Source: Bugula neritina (Eukaryota; Bryozoa; Gymnolaemata; Cheilostomatida; Bugulidae). From it: a DNA stretch of 60,000 nucleotides. A program made the translations under genes and the position numbers. Under the pieces are notes generated by a model. It did not search any database. It was not told the DNA's origin and saw only the letters and a list, made by a program, of their open reading frames with translations. Shown here piece by piece: positions 36,501 through 48,735 of the stretch (position 1 is the first letter of the stretch; every line of letters starts with the position of its first letter). Location of the stretch: positions 27,326,673 to 27,386,672 of the forward strand of contig OZ037766.1 of assembly GCA_964035545.1 (NCBI GenBank). Direction: 5' to 3'.

Positions 36501-39500
36501 TAAACTAAAGCATCATTTGACTCTAAAGCAGGAAATCAAATCCAAAGTTGATGATGCGATTGAATTTCTATATGCAAAACAAGTGCCGTAATTTGTGGTT
36601 TAGGTGATGCGTTTAAGAGTGATATAACATTTAAAGACTTTTAATTTTTGTTGCATAATATGCTAAATTGATAATAAAAAGCAATTGTCCTAAAAACTAT
36701 GAATTAAAAAAATTGTAAGCAAGTTTTTAAGTGATGATGATGGTGGTGGTAGTGATAGTGGTGATGATAAGTGGTGTAAGGTCTTGAGATATAGTAGCAG
36801 ACAATTTTCATTAAACTAAAAATTGTATAAATTGTCAGCAAACATTATTGCTGAGCTATTATGAGATAAATACTAACCACTCAAAAGGTAAATGCCATTT
36901 CCCATGCCAACATAAAGCTTATCCTCAACTTTCAATACTGAGTACAGGTAACTATCCATTGTTGAACCGTAAGAACCACAAGAATTTACAGGCTCAATGC
37001 AAACCGGTCTGACCAAACGTTTGTTAAAATCTAGTAATTTTAATTGTCTGGAATTTGAATCTGCAATGATGACTAAATTTTCTTTTAATTTAGCAAACTC
37101 TTGGGGATAATAGTACTTGGTATTGCTAAAATATCCCACGCTATTAGTACCATAAGAAGTTGAGCCAGTTATTATAAAGTTTGTAATTGAATCATCCTTA
37201 TACCAACGGACTTGGGAAACATAATGATCATTAGCGACTAGCAGCTCGTTGTTCAACCACATCATGCCTCTTGGGCTGTCGAAGCCAGTTACATTAAGAG
37301 AGCCCAGTTCACCACTGTCAATATCAACGGAGCGCAAGCTATTATTGGAAGAATCAGTAATTAACAATTTGCCTGGGTTCCTAATATCTATTTCAACGCT
37401 CTGTGGCTGTAGCAGCATCCCGGTCCCTACTTTTCCATCGGCATAGCCCCGACTGCCACATGTTCCTGCCATGTCGCGTAGCCTGTTATCTTCTCGGTTT
37501 AGCATCTTTAAGCAGTAACGATTCTTAGCTACAAGAACTATATGTGTAGAATTGAGTTGCTTAAAGCCGCTAATAGCTGTGGATGCAATTTTAGTTAGAA
37601 CTGAGGTTGTCTTTCCATCAGTGGTGTAGAGATGCTCACGGTTGCTGTACAAAATGCTTCCATCTCGCTTATATAAATCCTGCTCCATGTGGAAGACTCC
37701 AGAAGAAGTTCCCAAAAACTTCACAGACTCTTTAAAAGTGAGGCTGGAGGAATACAGGAGGCTAATTGTTAGTAACATAATATGGGAAATGACAGCAACA
37801 AGTTTCTCTAATTATTTTCCACCCCCTAGACACACTTTGCCAAATTGTAGGCCGTATTGTAGGCCATAACAGCAAATGTCAGCCATTTTTACAAATGTTC
37901 GAGCTTCTTGTACGGAGTTGTGGTACGTCAGGATCAAGCACTGCTTGATTAAAAAAAGATTTCGTCAGGCTCTTATTGGGCAGACAAACGTTCGCGTCAA
38001 TTCATTGGATGTAAATGTCCGATAGTATGTCATAGATCGTACCCAATAGTCGATTTTGAGAACTTCAGGTTGGACACCTTATAAATGGCTGACATTTTAC
38101 GTTGTGTCCTACGATACGACAAAGTGTGTCTAGGGAGTTAGAGCTTTTTCTGAATTAGGCGAAGTGATAACCATAAAAGGGCACAAGCATATGCATATAG
38201 AAAAAATCTTATTGTAATAAACTTTATAAATCGTGAGGGTCTTTTAAGATTTACAGAGTACAAGAATTTCCCACAAAGTACTTTAAATGACTTTGTGGGA
38301 ACCAAAATATTATGTTTAAATATTTTGTAGAAAATTCTCTCTTCTATTAGTCAACTCAAGCAATCTTTAAAAAGAATATCATTTCTGTCAACATAGTTAT
38401 ACGATGATTATTAACCAGCTGATGAAATTTTATTTGTGGTCTAAGTAATGTGAAGTTAATGTGTCCTTATATTATGGCAGCTAAATTTGCTCTTATTTCT
38501 CTGCTTTTATAAACTAAATTTAAAAATTATTTTATACCAAATCTTTGTAGGTAAATGCCATTGCTGATACCAGGAATGGTATTAGATCACAATTACATTA
38601 AAAACAAGTCCTTCCCATCAGGTTTTTGCAGGAATGAAAACTCCAGAAACATGAAGGGGAACTTTTATGTGAACAACTAAGGTACAAAAAATATATGCGT
38701 TGTGTAAAACACGACATCTTAAGTATTAATTACAGTAGTTAAATGGCAAGTTTGTTGCTATAAATGTAATACCAAATAGTGTAAGCTATATCATGCTACA
38801 CATTCTCAGATTATGCCAACTATAATATAAGTCTTAGATTGTGAGATTGTTTAGCAACAGCGCTAGTTTCTAAATAAACAGCAAATTAAAGCCCTATTCA
38901 TTATACAACCAGTTAGAAAACAGACCATTTATAATCAATAGTTCAGGTCTTATTCATTTAAATTAATAGAACTTTATTACAACTTACTTTATAGACAAAA
39001 TATAATATATAGCGTCCCATCAAAATTGACATCTAAATTTTAGTGCCACGTAAAATCAAAAGGGATGCTTTTATAAAGAATTGCTTCCTTTAATTTTATT
39101 TGATATTAAATTGTATTAATTAAAAAACTATACCTACTGTATATTGTGTAATGTTTGGTAGAGAAAAGTTTTATTCCGGGAAAACGCTACAACATACTGT
39201 AGAGTGATAAATGACAGTTGCCATTGCTTTAAACATCATAATGACATATGCTCTGAAAGCCTTGCTTTTTTGCAACTATAACAACGAAAACCCAGCGTTA
39301 AGCAAAAAATTAAGCTTCACTTACCGGTCCAAGTTTTGTCCTGCTGCCCCTATCATTAGCCATGCTGCCAGCAAAACCTGCAATAGTGTGATTTTGTATA
39401 TAATGTTTTGTTACTTTTAGGACATACGTGCAATGATGAAGTATGGAAACATACAAAAATGTTCACCCACTCACAGCATGATGTTGTTTTGCAAGTTTGA

Positions 39501-40359
39501 AAGCCATTTGCATACTGTAGTTGACAGTGATTGCTATAATTTTTCATCTGATATTTTTCAAATATATAATTATTCAGATATATGCTCAGTACAATAATGA
39601 GATATAAACTAATACAAATTAATATAATATAATATGATATATAACATAATGTAATATAAGTATATATAATATGGTATCATGCATACAACATAACATTACA
39701 CATAATGATATAATATAATGCAATAATAAAATACTTTAAAATATCATATAATATGTCATAAGATAATGAAATGCTATATAGCATTTCAATATAAAATAAC
39801 TGCTTTTTAAAATGATATATGATACTATAAAGTAATTAGACATACATTGAATATTACGATGCATAGTATAATTTAGATGGAAAATTAAATTTCTTTTAGC
39901 AATTTTCAAATATTTTAAGTAAGAGTCAAATAATGACTAATGTATGATAATAGGGAGTATAATTTTGCAGCTATATAACATTAAACCAACACCAACATAA
40001 ATAGTATGTTTAAACCATTAGTTATAAAACGTAAAAAGAACTAAGTCAACTATTTACAGTGTTAATTAGCATACACCCACCTCTTCACGATGTTATTGCA
40101 AAGGTTAACTATATTGTGTTCATAATAATTATTACATTGATACAAAAAGATAAAAGCATTATTTTAAAGCATTATGCAAGGTTAAGACTAGCCTTAATAA
40201 TTTGCAAACATCACATCTTTTTATATATTGTAGAAGATTTTTTTGCGGTTCGAAGTACATTTTTTTTAGTTAAAACTAGCACTGCAATAACTGCAATAAA
40301 CTGCAATAAATAAAATAAGCTTTGTCACTCACTATTGCAATTGGTGGGTCCCTCATCAT
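33599..40359 (-). CDS. Secreted NHL-type beta-propeller protein with duplicated Cys module
   Basis: Eight exons chain in phase: 40359-40333, 39377-39325, 37743 (or 37761)-36878, 36231-36052, 35054-34887, 34653-34513, 34304-34109 and 33710-33599 (TAA), giving about 580 residues. The first two exons make a signal peptide (core IVLLAAWLMIGAAG). The 0.9-kb exon carries NHL-like blades: AGTCGSRGYADGK followed by LQPQSVEID and LLITDSSNNSLRSVD is the repeat pattern of extracellular six-bladed propellers. Two consecutive exons then encode related modules of about 57 residues, both ending CSYYVNV (HSRLCSYYVNV, ERQCSYYVNV), a recent exon duplication. The last three exons are Cys-containing and unlike anything I know. 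Several NxS/T sites fit secretion. Function unknown; an extracellular binding or matrix role is a guess. MITE copies lie in two introns. The exon-3 acceptor is ambiguous between two AGs 18 bp apart. Confidence 0.82.
35439..35740. mobile_element. MITE family A, copy 2 (inverted, propeller gene intron)
   Basis: This copy lies in opposite orientation to the other two. Shared internal blocks include GGTACGATCTATGACAC and CAAGCAGTGTTTGATCCTAC. The ends have diverged (CCCCTCATTCACACTTTTCG on the left, GTGTGAATAGGGG on the right) but still match each other as inverted repeats. Confidence 0.68.
37822..38135. mobile_element. MITE family A, copy 3 (propeller gene intron)
   Basis: Ends CCCCCTAGACACACTTTGCC and its inverted partner GACAAAGTGTGTCTAGGG. 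The interior shares TCAGGATCAAGCACTGCTTG and CATAGATCGTACCCAATAG with copy 1. It lies about 80 bp upstream of the propeller exon on the minus strand. Confidence 0.75.
38268..38301. repeat. Inverted repeat, 12-bp arms
   Basis: TTCCCACAAAGT (38268-38279) and ACTTTGTGGGAA (38290-38301) flank a 10-bp loop in a propeller-gene intron, 130 bp beyond a MITE. Confidence 0.7.
39610..39780. repeat. Degenerate AATAT repeats
   Basis: TAATATAATATGATAT-like words in the first intron of the propeller gene. Confidence 0.6.
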
Positions 40360-40423
40360 TCAGTTGTGCTCAACTTCGTCGGCTCCCAGCAGTAATGTGA
40401 GAGAGGATCCTGAACTACCTCTC

Positions 40424-40430
40424 TTATATA
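40424..40430 (-). promoter_or_regulatory. TATA box of the secreted propeller gene
   Basis: On the minus strand the sequence reads TATATAAG, 65-71 bp before the ATG at 40359. Transcription starting about 30 bp downstream would leave a 5' UTR of roughly 35 bases, which is typical. No splice acceptor is needed between it and the ATG. Confidence 0.5.
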
Positions 40431-40437
40431 TACCAAA

Positions 40438-42281
40438 ACTACAGCAGATTTGAGTTTGTTTATGTCTGTGGCATGTTTACTTAGTAGGACAATATCGGCT
40501 ACACACTGTACTGATAACAAGTCTAGACTACGTGGAAGTTGTGCAGAGTTGAAGGTTTTAAAAGGTGCTCGCTCTAACTCCTACCCGTTAGTGTTCTATA
40601 AAATTGGAAGATTCAATATCGTTCCAATATAAGAGGTAAATCAAATTTATAATTTCTTGTATGCGGCAGAACCAAACTGTGCCAGGTAAACTAGCTTTTA
40701 GCTATAACAAGTTGTGGGCTATATGTAATTATAATATGTGGTACACTACTTGATAAATTGGTGACGTCACTCTAAAATATATAGGTATACCTTAATAATT
40801 GTTGAAAAAATTCAAGATAAAACTCAAAACTCGAATTAATGTTAATTAAACTTGCAACTTAAACATAAATTTTTTTTTTGCTATTTCCTGTTTCCATTGA
40901 CATGAAAATATATGCATAATGAATTGCTCTTTATTGAGACTTCAAATACCCTCCCCTCCCATCCTGTGATATGGCTGCCATATGCAGACTTGTTTTTAAT
41001 GTACTCTGCGACTTCTTATCACATTTCTGTCAACAATTTTGGGCAGGTAACCATTATCTGACTTTCTAAGAAATGCGCAAGATGTGAATGCGTGGTGACG
41101 CAGCGTCCTCAAACAAAGATAAGAGCTGAGACTTTACAGCTGATATAGTACTCTTTAATGTAAAAGGGAAATACATATATGGTTTTTAAAATAAATGATG
41201 ATAACGATATGATTGTCATTTAAGAAGCCTATAATATTATTAAAGCACGAATACCACACAAGATGTGCAACATATTGCATGTGTAATTGACAGTTTCAGG
41301 TTGGTTATTATAGGAAGTTATTATTTAGCATATTTGAAAATAAGCATTTTTACAGAAATTTTCAAAAGGGTTTTCTACTATTATTTGAAGATGAAATGAT
41401 ACTTGCTCAGTAAGCTAAAATTTAGTAATGGTTATAAAACCAGAGAGCATAATATAATATTTGTGTTGTTGAATTCATTAATATTACAGCAGTAGACATC
41501 ACTAATGCTGAAGTAAGTTCACTTGAAACAGCAAAAGTGAAGTATTGAGCTTAGTTCTTCAAGGTAGATCGAGGGCAAAAGTTTTTCAGCACTAGATTTA
41601 CTGAGTGGAAAAGTTGAAATACTAGAATGAAATTAAAAATAGCAGTAAGCCATCAACTTTAATATTGAGATAGTTTGGTATAAAAATCATTACAAACACA
41701 AATACTGTACATTATAATCATTTAAAGATTTTATTGATTGATATAAACATGGTATGATGTACTTTCTTCAATACAGTTAGTATGTATTTCACTTGACTGT
41801 AAAACCGGCTGCATATTTTTAGGAAAACAAAGTTCACAAATGGGCAAATTTACATAAGACTTTATTACAAAAATAATTTATTACAAGGTTTAGACAAAAG
41901 GTTTATGATCGCAAGAACAGGATTCTAATATAAATATATAGTTGGCCAAAACAAAACTGCATTAAATAATGCATAACATTATGTGAACTGAAATGCAATC
42001 AGATAAGAAAACCTAGACCTCTACAACTACATGTACACTTGCATATATACACTTTACAGTTTTTAGACTCCTGGCACGTTATGTTGGAAATATGTACAAA
42101 AAGTCAAGTAACCATGTGATGGAATATAAGAATGACTTAGCCAATATCAGGCAAACTATAGAATGAATATGATCACTAGCAGAAACAAGCCTGTATATTA
42201 TATTAGAAACAGATCGAGCAGAAACTCCTGGAAGCACCTGCCATGCATGCTTCAATTTCAACCCCATGCATATCCTCAAGG
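40438..42281. other. Spacer between POLD3 3' end and propeller gene promoter
   Basis: AT-rich with no supported coding sequence. The POLD3 3' UTR runs leftward from 42281, so this is mostly the propeller promoter region plus that UTR. Confidence 0.5.
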
Positions 42282-45200
42282 TCATTTAGGTTTAAAGAAT
42301 TTCAAGAGAGAACTTTGCTGTTTGGGTATTGGCTTTGATTTCTTTGTTGGCTCAACCTGAAACAATGAAATATCTATCAGATGTACAAAGGAAGGGGGAG
42401 GGGGGAGCAAAATAGTAGGCTGCTTTTCATAGAACAGAAAACACATAGAAACAGAACATAAAATAACTTAAGCAAAGGATTAAATCAATTTGAAGGGAAA
42501 ATAATTCTATTATGAAATTTAGTAGAAGCTGCGAAGGGTTCCCAAAAATAGTAACAAATCACACAAACAACTAGATATGAATGCACACACCTTCTTGCTA
42601 GTAGCAGTAGATTTCACTGGTGGACAAGCAGTAGCAGAAGGAGATTCTGGTTCACCTTCTTCCAGAACTTTCTCTGTTACTGTAAAACACCAAATCACCC
42701 GGATAAGTCTAGTATATTCAGTAATGGTTAGAGGTGCATAGAACCAATACTTGTACTATTAAAGAAGTGCATTCCAACAGTGTACTATTTCTTTTCATTG
42801 CTGAAACAAATTGACAAGTAAATATGTGAACCTAAAATATCATAGCAAAAAACTATAGTTTATTTTGAAACTTATTTCTCTACTATTGCAAAAATGCATT
42901 ACATGACTGACATCAGCGAAAGAGTCAAATCTTAGTTTGGTTGAACCCGACTCGAAGAGGCAGCATATGTTTACGGCATCATAACACAACTTCATGACTC
43001 ATAGCTATCAACTTGAAGTAGTGTGAAATACAGCGATTAACATCGAACAACTAAAAGTCAACATCCGTCTGTCTGTTATAGAATCAATATATTGCAAGGG
43101 CATTGTAGGAGCACAGAATACAATACTAGCATTGCAGAGGCACATTTTCACTTACCCATAAACCCTTCATCGTCTATAAATGTTTTGTCTACATACTTCA
43201 TTGAGCTACATCTTTCCCCAACCTTGACAGATCCAAAATCTATAAAGATTTTAACAAACCAAATAATTAGAAAAGTTACAATATATTTTAAAACGCATAA
43301 GTTTTAAAATGGGGTAAAACAGTGCCATTGTGATAATAAACTTACGACATAAGAGACAAAGAAATAAAAATATAAGGTATGCCGGAAAAAAGAGCAGAAA
43401 AGTAAAGCACTCATCAAAGATGAGTAAAATTATAATAAAGTTTGTTAAAGTATTAAAAATAATACTAGCTAAATAGTATCAATAGTGAGAGAATGTTTTC
43501 AACATGTAATATTAGAGTAAGTAAAAGTTGATGATAGCAATTGCAGCAGGACAAAATGACTCACAAGAAATGAAATGCCATAGGAGTGATTTATACACAT
43601 TAGAAGGATGAGTATACTAGGATCACTACCATGTACAAGCTATGCTACTAACTTTGTTTTGAATGGGTACCATTTTCTTCTGTATTCACATCTTCATGTT
43701 TATTTTTAGATCTTTTCCTTTTCTTGGATTTGTTTGTATCCACAGAATCGGAGGGTCTTTTCTGCTAGAAATGAAAGACAACTCCAAACTTATTTGAATG
43801 GCTGATTTTCCTAACTTACAGTATACAGGAATAGACACACAGACAAGCTCCGTACCAGAGGTCGACGGTAGGGGATATACTAATTGAGTCAAACTAAAAC
43901 CTATGAATATGAGTCAGTTTAATGAGAATACCGAATAAATAATCTGAACCAGCTGAGTGTAACACGAAACAAACCTGTTAAAAACTTTCAAAAAGGTCTT
44001 GCTAAATACTTTTAATAATTTATATACAAAATACATACACCAAGAGTCTTATTGGGAGTGGATTATTTCGGAATTTTTTGACTCGGAGAGAAAATAACTT
44101 CCAATTTTGTTGAAGAATTAACACTTGAGGAGTTGCTTTTTAAACACAAAATACTTGAAGATAGGACCAACTAGACTAGACTAACCTTGACATTAGCCTC
44201 AGTTTCAAACTCTTCCTCATCACTCTCATTCTGAATATCATCGGGGTCTAGTAACAGCCCCGTATTATTTACAAGAGATTTATCTTTCTTCTTAGACTCT
44301 GCAGGCTTCTTTGATGGGGCAGATTCTGGCTCTGAGTCTGACTCGGATGAGCTGAACATTTGAATTCTACTCGGCTTCTTCTTTGTCTCCGATCTGAATT
44401 CAGAATCATTACCATTCAAAGTAGTAGAACTGGCAGAGACAATTACTACTAGTAAAGTTAACTTCAACAAGCGTTTTAGTGAAGAGCAAGACACACACCT
44501 ATTCAAAAAGGCAAATAGAAACATAAACGATGCTGTCTATTACAGCATCGTTTATTATGATATAGAGCAGCCATTTTCATTATTCAGAACTGGCAAAAAG
44601 CCGTAGTCAAATATTACATTCCTCCCTCATCCTACAACCATAAAACTCTTAGAAATGTGCACACACAAAAGCAGCAGCTATGTGTGTTAAGCTCTGATCA
44701 ACTAACTTTTCAATATTTTCCTTGTCTGACGACTTTCCGGGGCTTTCCTTTTTGGTATTGTCCTTTCCATCAGCATCATCTACTGAGCTTTTTTCTTCTG
44801 CTGATAATGTAGTGGAAGTTTTTTTACTAGTTGACTGGTTGAAGAAAAGCTTCGGCTAAAAATAGGTAGCAGGTGTAGGTGAAGTAGTAGTAGGTGTAGG
44901 TGAAGTAGAAAGTGTCGTGATTTGAGCATAAGACACAGAATATATAAGAACATGCTGACAGTAGACTACTTGGCAATGAGATTTACCTGGTTCTTTTGAG
45001 ATTTAGCATTAGACCCTTGAGTATTGTGTTTTCCTTTTTGCTTAGATGATGCGCCAATGCTAGAACTTGGTAACTCAGTCTAAAAAAGGCCATCTCAATG
45101 TTAGCATGGAACAATAATGGACCAGATTTGATAAACAGTCTTTCAAGAAGTGATGCATTTAATTATCTATGGAATTCTAAACTAGTGCAAAAATGCAGTT

Positions 45201-48070
45201 CATATTTTTTCAGTAAATACAATAAGCTGCTTTGTTCAAGAAACTGAATAGCACAACTTCAGAATACTTGTAGCAGAAGCTGTATCAATAACGTCACTGA
45301 AATAATAACCCCCTGATTCAAAGTCCTTAAAAAAGTGGCAACCAAAATGCAAAAATAAAAACAACACAAAACTACAAACTGAAAATTTTACTCAGTGCTA
45401 AATAATCTCTCTGAATTTGATGCCAAACTAATAGTTACACACGAAATAGGCATCAAATGAGGAGGCAACTTTTACAGCAGTGCATAGCCTACCTTTTGGT
45501 TTAATTTACTGGTACTAGGTTCAGATCTGAGATTGTCTGTGGACGTACTGGCTCTGTCTGTTTGTCCACCAGGTATACCACACTTGCTACGTGCACAGTT
45601 CCCGTCAGGTGTATAACCCTCAGGTAGAGTGACCCTGTAGTGACCCACAGAGTCAGTCTTGTCAACACTGGCCAGTTGGAGTAGAGACAAGCTCTACAAT
45701 GTAACGCAATTCATAGAGGAAAGTTGTCTCAAGCATAAGAAGATACGAAACCAGGCATTACTCTAGTTATATACAAGCTCTACAATGCCTTAGCATTTCC
45801 TCTAGAAATAATGTTAAATTGTAGAGATAAGTTCTACAAGGTAACGTCCTTTCTAGAGGAGTTTGCGTAAACTACGTGTATATGAAGACACTTAGACTGT
45901 CAGACAGCTGCAACTCATCTGCAAGCATCAAGTATATGAAGATAAGATACCAAGCCCTGCTCTAGTCATATAGTTCTGACAGCAGTATTCTAAGTATGTT
46001 ATGAGCTTTCATTCAATTTGCTTTCGGGCTAGAAGTGAATTACTAATATTATTAATTTTTAATATTCCTAACATTCTAAGTTATTAGGCTTCAATGGTGC
46101 TTATTCATTTCTGTATTACAAACTGCATATGATTATACAGTTAAGCCAAATCTTCTGGTAAGTCTATATTTCCAACATAGTGGAGATTTCCATGCCATTT
46201 ATTGAAAGGCAATACAGCCTTCCGCAATGTAGGGCATTCACATTTTAGACTAAATTTTATTAAGAAATAATTATAATTTTGAAGCAGTAGCAGAAAGTAT
46301 ATAGTATGCTAGAAAAACCTACATATAATATACATTTTGAATTTTTATCATTCAATATAGCTTTTTTTAATGGTACAACTTGGAGTTTCAATTGTGAATA
46401 CGCCAGTTACAAACAACAACTCTAACCCGTAAAATAGTGGTATTGCTAGCCAACATTAGGCTATCTCATGGATAAATAGTTCTGCAGATTGCAGTTAGAT
46501 TCACAAGTTCTGCTGCAGATTATCATAACATATAGTATACTTACACAAACTGTTCCTTGATATAAACCATACAATTTACAGTCTTCCACAGATTCTAACT
46601 CCGCCTTCCCTTTATCGACATCTTCTTCATTCACCAGTTTTACAACTTTTATCTACATATAGATACTGATTGAGATAGCTTATCTTAATTTATACTAAGT
46701 AATAGAACGTAGAGTAGAAGGCATATTTAACACACTTTAAGCATAACCAACACTATCATAAACTTGAATAACTAAATACAATTGATCCTGTGTTCTTGCC
46801 ATCTAAATACCAAGAGATAAAATGTATGTCAAAACCCTATGTTAGGTTTCCTACAGCAAAACATAAATATTTACTATTTCTTCATCAAATTGATTATATG
46901 AGTTCATGAGAGATAGAAGGTGACTACTACAGAACTACATACCCTCAAGTTAAACTGTGAGTGTGTCGCATGACCCTTGAGACAGAAAACTCTGTTTATA
47001 CAGTCTTCGGCAGCAGAACCTTGCTGAGATTTTGATGCTATACTCTCCATAATACTGCAGGGTGTATATAAATATATTAGTAACTACATGACAAGTTGAT
47101 ATTTGATGTCTACTAAAATTCAACATAAATTTAGATACTAATCTATCAATTATAACCAAGTATAGAACTGAGAACTAAGATGATATTTTCGACCCTAACA
47201 AAATACTGATATTGTACATACTATTTCATTTATTTGTTACAATGTTAATGTTCCGATAAGTGCAAGACAGGCACTGATACAATTTTTAGTTACGCACACA
47301 CACGCACGCACGCACACACACACACACACACAGGCACGCACACACACATTCAGTGCTGCACTTATTCCAGAAGGGTCGGATTTTGTGCATGCAATGAAAA
47401 ATTGTTTGCTTAAAAAAGTTTTTTGCTAAAGTTTGAGAGGAAGCGAAATGACTTATTCAATGATTGGACTTACTTTATTACGGCTTCCTCTGATTGCTGA
47501 TAAGATGTAATAAGTGAAGGAATGGATACCTATAAAATGATACCTGAATCGTGAGTATTAGGGCTACACACATATATCATATCGTGTTATGTCAGACACC
47601 ATCATAATAATATTTGTCAGAATTTATGTGTTGCTTTCAATATTTGTGAGTGTCTGCAAAAATAATAAACCAGTTGCTCGGCACATCTTTTGAAAATTTG
47701 CATTTTATTCCCTTCAATTTTACACTTACACCAGCTCCATTTTTTAACATTGAAAAACAATAACTACTAGCTCCAGAATTACCGTGGATTGTAATGTAAA
47801 CTTATGCATGACTATTCATAGTCTAAATTAGCTCATACAATGACACTCAGACTGAGACAGTATAATTGATAAGTTTCGGTTGCTTATGATTAAACATTGA
47901 ATAGCAATCAACATTGACTCTATGTGAATCGCTACAGATGAAGTAGTAAGGTACAATAAGCATAGGTTAGAGATAGACGACGTATAAGTGCTTACAATAT
48001 TTGGCCGGCTTATAACTATTCTCTGTAGAATATTCTCGGCAAGTTGAAGATCTTGCTCCATCTCAACCAT
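42282..48070 (-). CDS. POLD3: DNA polymerase delta subunit 3 (p66)
   Basis: Twelve exons join in phase to 465 residues; human POLD3 has 466. Exons: 48070-47996, 47529-47474, 47054-46943, 46652-46545, 45693-45493, 45079-44987, 44855-44707, 44429-44186, 43764-43653, 43239-43156, 42679-42591 and 42356-42282 (TGA). The N-terminal region (LAENILQRIV onward) resembles the winged-helix part that contacts POLD2. The middle is low-complexity Lys/Ser/Glu with an acidic-Ser block (SSSESDSEPES). Near the C terminus KTFIDDEGFMV followed by TEKVLEE corresponds to the conserved KTYVDGEG and TEKVYES of POLD3. The protein ends with a PCNA-binding PIP box, QSSLLKFF (residues 455-462). It stabilises polymerase delta and tethers it to PCNA in lagging-strand synthesis and break-induced replication. 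Exon 43764 starts at a TAGCAG tandem acceptor, so one Gln may be optional. The N-terminal match is weak by itself; C-terminal motifs and length decide the call. Confidence 0.9.
45680..45975. repeat. Imperfect tandem duplication around POLD3 exon-5 acceptor
   Basis: GAGACAAGCTCTACAATGTAACG at the acceptor (45684 onward) recurs as GAGATAAGTTCTACAAGGTAACG near 45823, and a partial copy (CAAGCTCTACAATG) lies near 45775. Downstream blocks such as AGGCATTACTCTAGTTATATA and AGCCCTGCTCTAGTCATATA also pair up in order. Confidence 0.6.
47290..47350. repeat. (CA)n microsatellite with CGCA variants
   Basis: ACAC and ACGC dinucleotides in the second intron of POLD3. Confidence 0.9.
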
Positions 48071-48419
48071 GGTTTATTGATTAACTTGCTAGTTGATAAC
48101 TGCCACTGCCCTAAAAGCCAATTAGTTTACGTAAGGTTATGCCAAACAATAATTATTTATATACATACATATTTTGATTCAGATTAAAATAAAAGTAACT
48201 CATTTCCAATTTTACTAAATTTAGCAAATTTTATAAACTCCAAGTAAAACTGACTGACAGGACTGACAGCGAGTATCACCGTCAAATTTATTCAATGCCT
48301 GATTGTATCATAGAGTGTGACATTAACTTATAAGTTATGGCACAAAGGTGGGGTTGTAAGCAAAGTTTCTTTATGGCACTTTTGACATCTTAACGAACTT
48401 TAATACTGGCTATGAATCA

Positions 48420-48735
48420 CACTGCATCTACTTGCATCTTTTCTAAACCAGAAATATCCTTCTTGCAGGTTGGGTCCCAAGCTGCGCTAGCATACTCTAG
48501 GTGTGGTAGACACAAGGCTTTGTATGCAATCAACCGAGCTTGTTCGGGGGGGCCCAGTAGAGAGCTCTTTTAATCATACCTAATACTAATAGTAATACTA
48601 ATTGTCTTCTAGCCTTTAGTATTTTATTTGATATATGATCGTTGAACCTGCAATCTGATTGCAGTGTAACACCCAAGTATTTTGTAGAGTCTACATGATC
48701 TAGCACTGGCCCATTTAATGTGTAATTGAGTAAGA
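48420..48735 (-). mobile_element. Non-LTR retrotransposon reverse-transcriptase fragment
   Basis: The minus strand encodes the end of a LINE reverse transcriptase in two frames: DHVDSTKYLGVTLQSD followed by HISNKILKARRQL, then, after a frame change near 48540, ARLIAYKALCLPHLEYASAA with WDPTCKKDI. The KYLGV block and the LEYASxAWDP block are typical of the thumb region of Jockey/CR1-type elements. No endonuclease domain or other RT motifs are present, so it is a short dead remnant between POLD3 and the RING ligase gene. Confidence 0.85.
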
